From Novosphingobium sp. (GTDB lineage Bacteria; Pseudomonadota; Alphaproteobacteria; Sphingomonadales; Sphingomonadaceae): a stretch of 64,000 nt of DNA. A program made the translations under genes and the position numbers. The stretch is from NCBI RefSeq assembly GCF_030699305.1, contig NZ_JAUYNB010000010.1, forward strand, positions 310,001-374,000, written 5' to 3'. Shown in pieces: positions 25,673 to 35,781 of the stretch. How positions within the stretch are numbered: position 1 is the first letter of the stretch; every line of letters begins with the position of its first letter. The notes beneath the pieces are model-generated. The model was not told where the DNA came from, did not search any database, and saw only the letters and a list, made by a program, of their open reading frames with translations.

Positions 25673-27010
25673 TCAGAACTTCGTCAGCGTCACGTCCAGA
25701 CGGCGGAAGCCATGGACGAAGTTGGCGCGGACGCGCTGGGACTTGCCCGTCACGTTCACGCGCATCCGGCGCTCATGCATTTCTTCCAGCAGGATCTTCA
25801 GCTGCAATTCCGCCAGCCGCGCCCCGATGCAGCGGTGGATGCCATACCCGAACGACAGGTGCCGCCGCGCGTTTTCACGCGTCACGATCAGCTTGTCGGG
25901 GTTTTCGAACACCGTTTCATCGCGGTTGGCCGAAAGATACCACATGACCAGCTTGTCACCCTTGGCGATCGGGTTGCCGAACAGGTCGGCGTCCTCGGTC
26001 GCGGTGCGGCGCATGTGGGCCAGCGGCGTGACATAGCGGATGCATTCCTGCACCGTGTTCGGGATGACCGAGGTGTCCGCCTCGAAAATCGTGCGCTGAT
26101 CGGGGAACTTGTCGAGCGCGTGGACGATGCCCGACATGGTGTTGCGGGTGGTATCGTTGCCGCCGACGATCAGCAGCACCAGATTGCCCATGAACTCCTG
26201 CGGGCTCATCCGGCTCATCGCGTCGGAATGGATCATCATCGAGATCAGGTCGCGGCTGGGCGCGGCGCCCATCCGCTGGATCCACAGCTGCTGGAAATAA
26301 TGCGCCATTTCGCTGAGGATGCCGAACCGCAGGTCTTCCAGTCCGCGTGCCAGCCCCAGTTCCACGTCGCCCGCCCAGTCCGACCAGAAGGTCAGCAGGC
26401 GGCGGTCTTCCCACGGAAAGCCGAACAGGATCGCCAGCATACCAGTGGTCAGTTCGATCGAGACCTTGTCGACCCAGTCGAACTCTTCATCCCACGGCAG
26501 CGAATCGAGCACGGCCTGGGTGCGCATCCGCACTTCGGCGGCCATCTTGTCGATTTCACCCGGCGTGAAGGCCGGGGCGACAGTGCGGCGCTGGCCGGTA
26601 TGTTCGGGCCGGTCCATTGCGATGAACATCGGCAGGCGGCGTTCTTCCAGCACGGCGGGGTCGATGTCGGCCGGCGGGTCGCCAATCGTGATGCCGCCAT
26701 GCAGCCACGATGACGAGAACAGCTCGGGCAGCGATTCGACGTGCTGGATGGTCTTGACCGTGGTGACGTTCCAGTACGTGCCATAGGGCGATTCCGGCAC
26801 CTTGTTGATCGGGGCCTTGGCGCGCATCTCCGCAAAGATCGGCTGCCAGCGATCCTCGACATAGATATCGGACCGCGACACGTCCCACGGATGGGTGTGC
26901 TTGGGCAGTTCCTGGCCATGCTCCTTGAGCCATGCCTCAAACGCATCGGTCGCAGAGGGCGAGCGGCGATAGGTAAAGGGAGTCGCGGCGTTAAGCGATT
27001 GGGTAGCCAT
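25673..27010 (-). CDS. Cytochrome P450, CYP153-like
   Basis: A 445-residue soluble P450. The I-helix oxygen-binding motif is VGGNDTTRN, the ExxR is ECIR, and the heme loop FGYGIHRCIG places the ligand Cys near residue 394. Strings such as GGITIGD, FIAMDRPEH, EEFDWVDKVSIELTTGML and HMRRT match CYP153 enzymes as I remember them. These hydroxylate the end carbon of medium-chain alkanes or fatty acids, so that role is likely. CYP153s need a ferredoxin and ferredoxin reductase, and neither is in the window. A good -35/-10 pair and GGAGAGGA binding site precede it, so it is probably monocistronic. Confidence 0.9.
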   Translation of the reverse strand: MATQSLNAATPFTYRRSPSATDAFEAWLKEHGQELPKHTHPWDVSRSDIYVEDRWQPIFAEMRAKAPINKVPESPYGTYWNVTTVKTIQHVESLPELFSSSWLHGGITIGDPPADIDPAVLEERRLPMFIAMDRPEHTGQRRTVAPAFTPGEIDKMAAEVRMRTQAVLDSLPWDEEFDWVDKVSIELTTGMLAILFGFPWEDRRLLTFWSDWAGDVELGLARGLEDLRFGILSEMAHYFQQLWIQRMGAAPSRDLISMMIHSDAMSRMSPQEFMGNLVLLIVGGNDTTRNTMSGIVHALDKFPDQRTIFEADTSVIPNTVQECIRYVTPLAHMRRTATEDADLFGNPIAKGDKLVMWYLSANRDETVFENPDKLIVTRENARRHLSFGYGIHRCIGARLAELQLKILLEEMHERRMRVNVTGKSQRVRANFVHGFRRLDVTLTKF

Positions 27011-27058
27011 GAATAATCCTCTCCGGCACGCAGGTTTTGATACGTTGCCCTTAAGGAC

Positions 27059-27087
27059 TTATCCCGCGTTACTTACCAGAGAGTCAA
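27059..27087 (-). promoter_or_regulatory. Predicted sigma70-type promoter of the P450 gene
   Basis: On the minus strand TTGACT (27082-27087) and GGATAA (27059-27064) are separated by 17 bases, about 50 bases before ATG 27010. Match to consensus is good at -35 and moderate at -10. Confidence 0.5.
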
Positions 27088-27105
27088 TAGCCGGTCCGCT
27101 TTGGA

Positions 27106-28368
27106 TCAAACTGCTTTTTCTGCCGTTGTGCCCCGCCCGAAGCTCTGGCCAAACCAGCGCCGTTTCGGGCCGCTGCGCGCGGGGCCGCTCTTCATCACCC
27201 ACTTGCGGAACAGCGTGGCCCCGGCCTTCACGAACACCGCCACGCAGATTACCTGCCACGCCAGCGCCAGCCCGTGCGTCCACAGGCGCGGGTCCTGCGC
27301 GGCGCGGGCCAGCATCGCAAACGGGCTGCTGAACGGCACGATCGTCGCCGCGATCTCGATCATGGTGCCGGGCTTGGCCATGGCATAGCTGGCGAAGAAG
27401 AAGTTCAGCAATTGCAGCATCGTCACCGGCATCGACAGCGTCTGCACTTCGCGCACGGTCGAGGCCATCGACCCGATCGCCAGGAACAGCGACCCCAGCA
27501 GCAGATAGCCCATCGAGAAATAGAGCACGCCCAGCGCGAAGAACATCGGCCAGCCAACCGCCGGGGCGGGATAATCCGCCAGCGAATTGCCCGCCGCCAG
27601 CCACACCGCCGTTCCGGTTACGCCCCACACGCTGATCCCGACCCACGATACCGCCAGCATCGCGAACAGCTTGCCCAGGAACACCGCGTCCATCGGGATC
27701 GCCGCGGCCAGGATTTCGATGATCTTGTTGCCCTTTTCCTCGACCAGGTTGGACAGCACCATGCCCGCCAGCAGCATCGTCAGCAGGAACAGCACCGTTT
27801 GCCCCAGCTGGGCGGTCATCACCCGGCTGCGGTTTTCATCCGCCGTGGTCTTGGTTGCCAGATTGGACAGTTCGACGTTGGGGTACGTTGCCGGAGCGTT
27901 GCCCAGCGCCTGCGCGGCGGCGAGCGATACCGGTCCCTGCCAGCGCTCGATCAGGTCGCGCGTGCCGGTCAGCACCGGCTTTTCCGGCGTGCCGGTGATG
28001 ACGGCGGCCAGGTTCAGCTTGCGATTGCCCACGGCGGCGCCCGCGTCGAAGGCTTCGCCGGGTTGCAGTTCGTCCACCACCACCAGATCGGGCAGATAGA
28101 CCAGCCGCGATTGCAACTGGTGATAGGCGGCGGACATCGCCGCGACATCGGCCTTGCTCATCGCGATGCCCAGTTCCGGGCGGGCGGTTGTTTCCTTGAC
28201 GCTTGCGCCGATCCCGCCGGCCAGTCCGCCGACGATCAGCGGAAACAGCGGCCCCAGCAGGAAGAAAAAGAAGCTGCGCGAAAACAGGATCGCGGTGAAA
28301 TCGCGCCGCGCAATCACCAGCGCGGCGGCGAGGGTGGAGAGGCGGCCGGATACGGGAGCAGCGGACAT
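27106..28368 (-). CDS. ABC-2 type permease, NatB-like
   Basis: A 420-residue membrane protein with the NatB/ABC-2 layout: one N-terminal helix after VIARRDFTAILFSRSFFFF, a large external domain (about 55-180) and five or six C-terminal helices, with the family string NLVEEKGNKIIEILAAAIP between them. Such permeases pair with an ATPase to extrude sodium, drugs or lipids. Its start overlaps the natA-like stop by one base. The C-terminus is basic and cytoplasmic. The exported substrate is not evident. Confidence 0.87.
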   Translation of the reverse strand: MSAAPVSGRLSTLAAALVIARRDFTAILFSRSFFFFLLGPLFPLIVGGLAGGIGASVKETTARPELGIAMSKADVAAMSAAYHQLQSRLVYLPDLVVVDELQPGEAFDAGAAVGNRKLNLAAVITGTPEKPVLTGTRDLIERWQGPVSLAAAQALGNAPATYPNVELSNLATKTTADENRSRVMTAQLGQTVLFLLTMLLAGMVLSNLVEEKGNKIIEILAAAIPMDAVFLGKLFAMLAVSWVGISVWGVTGTAVWLAAGNSLADYPAPAVGWPMFFALGVLYFSMGYLLLGSLFLAIGSMASTVREVQTLSMPVTMLQLLNFFFASYAMAKPGTMIEIAATIVPFSSPFAMLARAAQDPRLWTHGLALAWQVICVAVFVKAGATLFRKWVMKSGPARSGPKRRWFGQSFGRGTTAEKAV

Positions 28369-29351
28369 CAGCGGACCTCCTCAGGCGATTCTTCCAGCGC
28401 GCGGGCCGCAGCTTCGCCCGCGATGGCGACGAAGGCATCGTGCAGCCCGGCGCGTTCGATGGAGAGCGAGAGGATCCCCGCCTCCCCTTCGATCAGCGCG
28501 CGCAGGAGCGGCTCGATCCCGGTTTCAGGCAGCGAGAACAGCCAGTAATTGCCTTCATGGCGGGCCTCGGCGGGCAGAGCGGCGCGCCAGGGGCCATCGC
28601 TCGCGCGGGTTTCCAGCCGCACTTGCGGGCGGATGCGGTCGCGCGCGACGTCCACCGGCCCGGCGAACGGGACTTTCCCTCCGGCGATGATCGCCACTTC
28701 GTCGCACAGCCGTTCGGCATGGGCGATCACGTGGGTCGAAAAGATCACCGTTGTGCCGTTCGCCGAAAGTTCGCGGATCATCCGTTCCAGCTTGCCCTGG
28801 TTGAGCGCGTCGAGGCCGGAAAACGGTTCATCGAACACCACAAGCCGAGGGTTGTGGACCAGCGTGCCGAGCAGCTGGACCTGCTGCGCCATCCCCTTGG
28901 ACAGCTGGCGGATCTGGCGGTCAATGGCATAGCCCAGGCCGTGCTGTTCCAGCAGTTCGCGCCCGCGCCGCCGCCCTTCGGCCAGCGGCAGACCCCGCAG
29001 CGCGCCCATGAAGGCAATCGCCTCATAAGCCTTCATCGAGGGATACAGCCCGCGCTCTTCGGGCAGGTAGCCGATGGTGTGGGCCACTTCGTGCGGGCGA
29101 TCATGGCCCAGAATGCGGCGCACGCCTTCGTCCGGGTCGATGATCCCCAGCAGCATCCGCAGCGTCGTGGTCTTGCCCGCGCCGTTCGGCCCCAGAATGC
29201 CGTAGATCGCGCCTTCAGGGACGGTCAGGTCGATGCCGTCGACCGCCGTGAAGCCATCGAACCGCTTGACGATCCCGCGCGCCTCGATCGCCAGCGGACG
29301 ATTTGCGGCTATGCCCGCGTTGCTCACCACTGGTGCTTCCCCTAATTTCAT
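28368..29351 (-). CDS. ABC transporter ATPase, NatA-like
   Basis: About 327 residues from ATG 29351. A longer frame to 29420 would run into the divergent queG gene. The nucleotide-binding domain has Walker A GPNGAGKTT (about residue 55), a Q-loop before EERGLYPSM, the signature LSKGMAQQVQ, Walker B LVVFDEPFSGLD and the switch His in FSTHV. A C-terminal ~80-residue domain, common in NatA/DrrA-type exporters, follows. It works with the overlapping permease as an exporter. Confidence 0.9.
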   Translation of the reverse strand: MKLGEAPVVSNAGIAANRPLAIEARGIVKRFDGFTAVDGIDLTVPEGAIYGILGPNGAGKTTTLRMLLGIIDPDEGVRRILGHDRPHEVAHTIGYLPEERGLYPSMKAYEAIAFMGALRGLPLAEGRRRGRELLEQHGLGYAIDRQIRQLSKGMAQQVQLLGTLVHNPRLVVFDEPFSGLDALNQGKLERMIRELSANGTTVIFSTHVIAHAERLCDEVAIIAGGKVPFAGPVDVARDRIRPQVRLETRASDGPWRAALPAEARHEGNYWLFSLPETGIEPLLRALIEGEAGILSLSIERAGLHDAFVAIAGEAAARALEESPEEVR

Positions 29352-29397
29352 GGTCAAGGCAGGTATGGCAGCGCCATGAACAGGAGCAACAGCAAGT

Positions 29398-30468
29398 TTG
29401 GTTAACGCCGCTGAAATCAAGGCCCTGAAGCATGATCTGGCCGCCGAGGCCCGGCGGCTGGGGTTTGTCGCCTGCGGGATTGCCCCGGCGGCAGAGGATG
29501 CGCTGCGCGCCGCCCGGCTGGATGCCTGGCTGGCCGAAGGACGCCACGGCGATATGGCCTGGATGCACGACCGCGCCCACCACCGCCGCAGCCCGCAAGG
29601 GCTATGGCCAGAGGCGCAAAGCGTGATCGCGCTGGGGATGAGCTATGCCCCCGCCGCCGATCCGCTGGCGCTGGCCGCCGCGCCGGGCCGGGGCCGGATT
29701 TCGGTCTATGCGCAAGGGCAGGATTACCACGATACGGTGAAAAAGGCGCTGAAGGCGCTCGCCCGCTGGCTGGTGGCAGAGGCGGACAAGCGCGGGCTGG
29801 GCGGCGCGGACGTGAAAGTGTTCGTCGATACCGCCCCGGTGATGGAAAAGCCGCTGGGGTCCGCCGCTGGCCTCGGCTGGCAGGGCAAGCATACCAACAT
29901 GGTCAGCCGCGCGCATGGCAGCTGGCTGTTCCTCGGCGCGATCTATACCACCCTGGCGTTCGAACCGGACCCGCCGGGGCGGGACCGCTGCGGATCGTGC
30001 GATGCCTGCCAGCGCGCCTGCCCGACGGCGGCATTCCCCGCGCCCTATCAGCTGGATGCGCGGCGCTGCATTTCCTACCTGACGATCGAGTTGAAAGGCC
30101 CGGTGCCGCTGGAATTCCGCAAGGCGCTGGGCAACCGGATTTACGGCTGCGACGATTGTCTGGCAGTCTGCCCGTGGAACAAGTTTGCCGACAGCGCCGC
30201 GCGGATGCAGGCGTTCCTGCCGCGCGCGGAACTGGTCGCCCCCCGGCTGGGCGAGTTGCTGGCGCTGGATGATGCGGGGTTCCGGCGGTTGTTCTCCGGC
30301 AGCCCGATCAAGCGCATCGGGCGTGACCGGATGGTGCGCAACTGCCTCTACGCGGCAGGCAACAGCGCCGATCCGGCGCTGATTGCACCGGTGCGCGCGC
30401 TGCTGGACGATCCCGACGCAGCTGTGGCTGACGCGGCGCGGTGGGCGCTGAATGCGCTTGATGTTTAG
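29398..30468 (+). CDS. queG: Epoxyqueuosine reductase
   Basis: A 356-residue cobalamin- and Fe-S-dependent enzyme that makes queuosine, the modified base at tRNA position 34, from epoxyqueuosine. The start is probably TTG 29398, as no closer ATG gives the conserved N-terminus ([17 protein letters not shown]). Two 4Fe-4S motifs are visible: [12 protein letters not shown] (about 200) and [10 protein letters not shown] (about 250). The family string [12 protein letters not shown] is intact. A C-terminal HEAT-like tail (about 305-350) ends the protein. No other que gene is adjacent. Confidence 0.92.
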   Translation: MVNAAEIKALKHDLAAEARRLGFVACGIAPAAEDALRAARLDAWLAEGRHGDMAWMHDRAHHRRSPQGLWPEAQSVIALGMSYAPAADPLALAAAPGRGRISVYAQGQDYHDTVKKALKALARWLVAEADKRGLGGADVKVFVDTAPVMEKPLGSAAGLGWQGKHTNMVSRAHGSWLFLGAIYTTLAFEPDPPGRDRCGSCDACQRACPTAAFPAPYQLDARRCISYLTIELKGPVPLEFRKALGNRIYGCDDCLAVCPWNKFADSAARMQAFLPRAELVAPRLGELLALDDAGFRRLFSGSPIKRIGRDRMVRNCLYAAGNSADPALIAPVRALLDDPDAAVADAARWALNALDV

Positions 30469-30519
30469 GAAGCCAACTGCAATTTTGATTTTTAGCGCAC
30501 TGATGCCGGAGTAAAGAAA

Positions 30520-31026
30520 TTGGAAATCAATGAATTGAGCGACCGGCAAATCGATGTTTTTATCGATAACTACAAGGCTTATGGCAAAGAAACTGGCGGA
30601 AAATTTCCACTTTCTGAACTATTGCTTGAGAAAAAGCGGCGCATAGTATCTCCTTTCCCGCCTGAACGGACTGCCAAAACAATCGTGAGGCTGGCGAAAA
30701 ATAGTCACGATGGATTTGTAACCTACAAGGAAGTTTGGCAAAACTTTCGGCCTGATAAGGTTTGGACAGGGAATGCCCCTAGGGCAGAGATTGCAAACGC
30801 CCTTGGCCGCGTGATCGCCTATTGTATCGACAACAAACTACCGATTATTTCCACGCTGGTCGTCAGATCCAGTACACGCAATCATTCCGATGAAGCGGTC
30901 AGCAACATCTACAATGAGGCCAAGGCGCTGGGTGCTGATGTTGGGCACGATGCGATCGCTTTTGTGAAGAGTCAGCAAGAGCAGGCACGCCTGTTGACTG
31001 CCCACTGGGCAAGCGAAAGTGGATAG
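30520..31026 (+). CDS. Hypothetical protein in AT-richer sequence
   Basis: A 168-residue protein with no motif I can name. It begins at TTG 30520, six bases after GGAGTAAAG. Composition clearly differs from the neighbours: many AAA, ATT, TTT and GAA codons, whereas flanking genes use G or C at almost every third position. A central region, GFVTYKEVWQNF to RVIAYCIDNKLPIISTLVV, recalls small proteins with a gene-regulator or restriction-associated flavour, but this is a weak impression. No signal peptide or membrane helix. Single-gene transfer is likely. It is convergent with gdh, four bases apart. Confidence 0.75.
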   Translation: MEINELSDRQIDVFIDNYKAYGKETGGKFPLSELLLEKKRRIVSPFPPERTAKTIVRLAKNSHDGFVTYKEVWQNFRPDKVWTGNAPRAEIANALGRVIAYCIDNKLPIISTLVVRSSTRNHSDEAVSNIYNEAKALGADVGHDAIAFVKSQQEQARLLTAHWASESG

Positions 31027-31029
31027 CCT

Positions 31030-34000
31030 TTACCGCCCCAGCAGGTTCCGGGCCTGACTGGCGACTTGCGCCAGCATCGCCGGAGCCACCGGCACCGCGC
31101 CTTGCGCGCGCGTTACCATCTGCCGGAACTGCTGGATCGCGGGGCCTTGCGTGGCCGTCCATGCCGCAACCGCTGCCCCGGCATCGCCCGATGTGCCCAT
31201 GGCGCGGCGCAGGAAGTCCAGCCGCATTTGCTGGAAATCACGCGCCAGGCCGTTGACCAGCAGGCGTTCCCACGGGTCGGACGGGTTCATCCGCGCGGCG
31301 GTCATCTGCGCCCAGTCCAGCCCCAGCTGTGCGCCCAGATCGGTGAAGGCGGCGGTGATGGCGCGTGCGCTGACGCCGCTGTCACGCGACAGGCGGGCCA
31401 GACCAATCGTGCCGTCGAGATCGAACAAGGTCGCGACCAGTGCGCTTTCCGCTTCGGGCGCGTCCAGCGCGGCGAGTTCGGCGCGCATCCGGGTGGACTG
31501 CGCCAGCGCCTCACCGGCCAGCAGTCCGGCCGCTTCGGCGCGCAGTTCGGCGACCCCGGCGGACAGGTCCGCGACCACTTTCGACGGCTCGGTCGATCCG
31601 CCGCAGACCCGCAGCAAGTCGGCGATGTGATCGGCCATGCCCGCTGCCGCGCGGTCAAACAGCGCGATCCGGGCCGCTTCGGGCATTGCGGCGGTTTCAA
31701 TGGCGCGCCACACCGCGCCCATGCCCAGCAGGCGTTCGGCGGCGATGAACGCGGCGGTGACCTGCGCCAGCGTCGCGCCTTCTTCCTCGGCCAGTTCGAA
31801 CGGGTGGATCAGCCCCAGCCGGTTGACCATCCGGTTGGCCAGCTTGGTCGCGATGATTTCGCGCCGCAGCCGGTGGTCCAGAATGTCCTGCGCAAAGGTT
31901 TCGCGCATCGGCGCGGGGAACGCGGCGAGCAGTTCATCCGCCAGCCCCGGATCATCCACCACGGCGGAATTTTCCAGCGCGTCCTGCAACACCAGTTTCG
32001 CGCTGGACAGCAGCACGGCGAGTTCCGGCCGGGTCAGCCCCCGCCCGTCCGCCGCGCGGCGGGCCAGCACATCGCTGTCGGCCAGCCCTTCGGTCTTGCG
32101 GTCCAGCTGCCCGCCCGCCTCCAGCGTTTCGATCAGCCGGATGTGCGATGCGGTGGCCTGCGCGCCGCCAGCCTGCGCGATCGACAGCGCCAGCGCCTGC
32201 AAGCGGTTGTCTTCCAGCACCAGCGCCGACACTTCGTCGGTCATCGCGGTCAGCAATTCGACGCGCGCGGGTTCGTCCAGCCGCCCGGCGCGCTTGGCCC
32301 CGGCCAGCGCGATCTTGATGTTGACCTCGTTGTCGCTGCAATCGACCCCGGCGGAATTGTCGATGAAGTCGGTGTTGTTCCGCCCGCCGCGCCCTTGCGC
32401 ACCGTGCAGGGCAAACTCGATCCGCCCCGCCTGGGTGCAGCCCAGGTTCGCGCCTTCGCCGATCACGCGGGCGCGCACGTCTGCGCCGTCGATCCGCAGC
32501 GCATCGTTGGCGGGATCGCCCACCGCGACGTTGTTTTCATGCGCGGCCTTGATGTAGGTGCCGATTCCGCCAAACCACAGCAGATCGACCTCGGCCTTCA
32601 GGATCGCGGTGATCAGGCTGTCGGGATCGATGGCGTCGACGCTGAGGCCCAGCATTTCGCGTAACTGCGCCGACAGCGGGATTTCCTTCAGGCTGCGCGC
32701 GAACACGCCGCCGCCGTCCGAAATCAGCGCCTTGTCGTAATCGTCCCAGCTGGAGCGCGGCAGCGCGAACATCCGGGCGCGTTCGGCCCAGCTGGCGGCG
32801 GCATCGGGCGCGGGATCGAGGAAGATGTGGCGGTGATCGAACGCGGCGACCAGCCGGATCGATTTTGACAGCAGCATGCCGTTGCCGAACACGTCGCCCG
32901 ACATATCGCCGCAGCCTGCCACGCGGACCGGATCGGTCTGCACATCGACGCCCATTTCCAGGAAGTGCCGCTGGACCGACAGCCACGCGCCCTTGGCGGT
33001 GATGCCCATCGCCTTGTGGTCGTACCCTTTCGACCCGCCGCTGGCGAAGGCGTCATCCAGCCAGAAATCGCGCTCCGCGGCCAGCGCATTGGCAGTGTCA
33101 GAGAACGTCGCGGTGCCCTTGTCGGCGGCGACCACGAAATAGGGGTCTTCGCCGTCGCGGATGGTCACGGCGCGCGGGTGGACGACCTTGCCGTCAACGA
33201 TATTGTCGGTGATCGACAGCAGGGTGCGGATGAACAGCTTGTAGCTGTCCTTGCCCTCGGCCAGCCAGCCATCACGGTCGCGCGCGGGGTCGGGCAGCTG
33301 CTTGGGATAGAACCCGCCTTTCGCGCCGGTCGGCACGATCACCGCGTTCTTTACCCGCTGGGCCTTCATCAGCCCCAGCACTTCGGTGCGGAAGTCATCG
33401 CGCCGGTCGGACCAGCGCAGGCCGCCGCGCGCAATCGGGCCGGAGCGCAGATGGATGCCTTCGACCCGCCGCGAATAGATAAAGATTTCGCGCCACGGCA
33501 GCGGCTTGGGCAGGCCCGGCACCAGCGCGGAATCCAGCTTGAACGCCAGCGCATCGGCCCCGGCGGGGGCAAAGGCGTTGGTGCGCAGCATGGCTTCGAC
33601 CACGGCGCGGTACTGGCGCAGCAGGCGATCGTCGTTGATTGCGGACACGTTCGCCAGCCCGTCGCGGATCGTGGTCTGGGCCGCATTCTCGGCGGCGCTG
33701 CGGTCACCCTTGAACGCCGGATCGTGGCGTGCAGTGAACAGCGTGATCAGCCCGCGCGTGACGACCGGCGCGTTCTGCAACGCGTCGACGGCGGTTGCCA
33801 CGGTATAGTTCAGCCCGGCCTGGCGCAGATACCGATACCACGCGCGCAGCCAGTTGGATTCCTGCGCAGACAGTGCCGTGGCCGTGATCAGGCGGTTGAA
33901 CGGATCATCCTCGGCCTGATGGTTCAGCACGTCTGCCAGTGCGGCCTCGATCGTCTCGGCGCGCGCCAGCAGCGCGGCCGGTTCCTGTCCGGCGGGAATG

Positions 34001-35727
34001 GCCAGCAGGAAATCGTGGATCGTGCCCGACCGACCTTCGTCCAGATCGGTCGGATCGTCCTCGATCACCCGGAACCCAAAGTTCTCCAGCGCCGGAACGG
34101 CATCGGACAGCGCCAGCGCGCCGTGCCGCTGATACAGCTTCAGCCGCAGCGTGCCGGCGTCTTCCCCGGTCGTGCCGCGCAGCCGCACGCCGCGATGCGG
34201 GCCGGAATCGCCTTCACCGGCCAGCTTGCGCAGACGCGCAATGTCCAGCGCCGCTTCGGCCGGGCCGTTGGCACTGCGATAGGCCAGCGGGAAGGCGTCG
34301 GCAAAGCGGGCGGCGATGGCGGCGGCGCGGGATGGTTCCTCGCTGGCGGCGAGTTCCGCCTCGACCGCTTCGGACCAGCCGCGCAGCATGGCTTGCAGGC
34401 GCGCATCCAGCGCGGCTTCATCGGGCAAGCTGGCCACTTCGGGCAAATCGAGCACGAACCGCATCAGCGCCAGCTGACCGTCGATCTGGTTGCTCCAGTC
34501 CAGCACCGGCGCACCGCTGGCTTCCACCAGCATGGCCTGAACCTGCAGCCGGGTCGCGGTCGACATGATATCGCGCGGCAGCCAGACAAAGGCGAACAGG
34601 TGCCGCATCAGTGCGGCGGGGACCAGCGCCAGCTTGGGCCGGGGCCGGTCGGTCAGGCTCATCATCGCGGTGGCGATGCGTTCCACATCGGCATCGGCCA
34701 GCGAGACCAGCACATCGTTGGGCAGTGCGGTCAGCGCGTGGACGAGCGCCTTGCCCGCGTGACCGTGCGGGGCAAACCCGAACCGCGCGGTCATGTCGGC
34801 CAACTGCGAGCGCAGGCGCGGAATCTGCAGCGGCGTGGCGGTCATGGCCGCGCTGGTCCAGATCCCTGCATGGACCGACAGCGCCGCGATTTGCCCGCCT
34901 TCCAGCACGGGCAGAATGAACAGGTCCAGCGGGGCGCGGCGGTGGACATTGCTGATCTGGTTGGATTTGACCACCAGCGGCACCCGCACGCCCTTTTTCT
35001 GGCCATCGAACCAGGCAAACGCGCGGCCATAGGAAATCTGGCTGAGCAGGTTCTGCGCACTCTTGCGGCAAATGCCCAGTGCCCCGGTCTGGCTGCCGTC
35101 GCGGCGGCGGACGACATGGCCCAGCTGCGTCAGCATCCCGTCCTTGAACCAGCGCAGCAGCGCCGCGCCTTCGCTGTCGGGGGCGGTATCGGCATCGGCG
35201 GCCATTGCGGCCTGCATCGCGGGCCAATCGCCCACGGCGGCGCGGACATCGGCCAGCGTCGCGGCCAGTGCCTGTTCCAGCGTGCGGCGCTGGCGGGCAT
35301 CGGCGCGCGGGGTTTCCAGATAGACCATCGATTCGCGCTTTTCGCCCGTCGCATCGCCAGCAGGAATCGCGGTCAGCCGCCCATCGCCAGCGCGCCGCAC
35401 GGGCAGCACGGGGTGGACCAGCCGGTCGATCGCCAGCCCGTGGGCGGCGATGGTCGACGCGATCGAATCGACCAGAAACGGCATATCGTCGTTGATCACC
35501 GCGACCCGCATGAACCGTTCGTTCGCCGCGCCCGAGACCGATTCGATCACGATTTCCGGATCGCCGCCGCTGCGCACGCCCGCTGCGGCCAGCATAAAGG
35601 CGGCGGCCCGCGACAGGTCATCGGGCGTGAAGGGCGCCTCGCCCGGAAGAATGGCGTCGCTGAGACGGTCGGCGAGGGCCGCGGTCAAAGCCGTATCGGC
35701 AGCGGTATGGACGGGCTTCGAAACCAT
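31030..35727 (-). CDS. gdh: NAD-dependent glutamate dehydrogenase, large (180 kDa) type
   Basis: A 1565-residue enzyme of the GdhB/GDH-180 class, which converts glutamate to 2-oxoglutarate and ammonium with NAD+. Length agrees with the ~1600-residue family norm. N-terminal ~600 residues form ACT-like regulatory domains. The catalytic core (about 740-1230) includes RGGLRWSDRRDDFRTEV, the active-site Lys loop VPTGAKGGFYPK, and the NAD-domain stretch CSDNEVNIKIAL. A long helical C-terminal part completes it. GGAGGAGAG precedes ATG 35727. It stands alone, with an AT-rich control region upstream. It is normally used in amino-acid catabolism. Confidence 0.96.
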   Translation of the reverse strand: MVSKPVHTAADTALTAALADRLSDAILPGEAPFTPDDLSRAAAFMLAAAGVRSGGDPEIVIESVSGAANERFMRVAVINDDMPFLVDSIASTIAAHGLAIDRLVHPVLPVRRAGDGRLTAIPAGDATGEKRESMVYLETPRADARQRRTLEQALAATLADVRAAVGDWPAMQAAMAADADTAPDSEGAALLRWFKDGMLTQLGHVVRRRDGSQTGALGICRKSAQNLLSQISYGRAFAWFDGQKKGVRVPLVVKSNQISNVHRRAPLDLFILPVLEGGQIAALSVHAGIWTSAAMTATPLQIPRLRSQLADMTARFGFAPHGHAGKALVHALTALPNDVLVSLADADVERIATAMMSLTDRPRPKLALVPAALMRHLFAFVWLPRDIMSTATRLQVQAMLVEASGAPVLDWSNQIDGQLALMRFVLDLPEVASLPDEAALDARLQAMLRGWSEAVEAELAASEEPSRAAAIAARFADAFPLAYRSANGPAEAALDIARLRKLAGEGDSGPHRGVRLRGTTGEDAGTLRLKLYQRHGALALSDAVPALENFGFRVIEDDPTDLDEGRSGTIHDFLLAIPAGQEPAALLARAETIEAALADVLNHQAEDDPFNRLITATALSAQESNWLRAWYRYLRQAGLNYTVATAVDALQNAPVVTRGLITLFTARHDPAFKGDRSAAENAAQTTIRDGLANVSAINDDRLLRQYRAVVEAMLRTNAFAPAGADALAFKLDSALVPGLPKPLPWREIFIYSRRVEGIHLRSGPIARGGLRWSDRRDDFRTEVLGLMKAQRVKNAVIVPTGAKGGFYPKQLPDPARDRDGWLAEGKDSYKLFIRTLLSITDNIVDGKVVHPRAVTIRDGEDPYFVVAADKGTATFSDTANALAAERDFWLDDAFASGGSKGYDHKAMGITAKGAWLSVQRHFLEMGVDVQTDPVRVAGCGDMSGDVFGNGMLLSKSIRLVAAFDHRHIFLDPAPDAAASWAERARMFALPRSSWDDYDKALISDGGGVFARSLKEIPLSAQLREMLGLSVDAIDPDSLITAILKAEVDLLWFGGIGTYIKAAHENNVAVGDPANDALRIDGADVRARVIGEGANLGCTQAGRIEFALHGAQGRGGRNNTDFIDNSAGVDCSDNEVNIKIALAGAKRAGRLDEPARVELLTAMTDEVSALVLEDNRLQALALSIAQAGGAQATASHIRLIETLEAGGQLDRKTEGLADSDVLARRAADGRGLTRPELAVLLSSAKLVLQDALENSAVVDDPGLADELLAAFPAPMRETFAQDILDHRLRREIIATKLANRMVNRLGLIHPFELAEEEGATLAQVTAAFIAAERLLGMGAVWRAIETAAMPEAARIALFDRAAAGMADHIADLLRVCGGSTEPSKVVADLSAGVAELRAEAAGLLAGEALAQSTRMRAELAALDAPEAESALVATLFDLDGTIGLARLSRDSGVSARAITAAFTDLGAQLGLDWAQMTAARMNPSDPWERLLVNGLARDFQQMRLDFLRRAMGTSGDAGAAVAAWTATQGPAIQQFRQMVTRAQGAVPVAPAMLAQVASQARNLLGR

Positions 35728-35781
35728 GAAATGCGCTCTCCTCCGGTGGGCAGCGCCACCAGTTCCTGCGTGTTATAATAT

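Noticed and set aside
32965..35778. 937-codon plus-strand frame opposite gdh
   Set aside because: Antisense shadow produced by strong third-position GC bias; its sequence has no domain.
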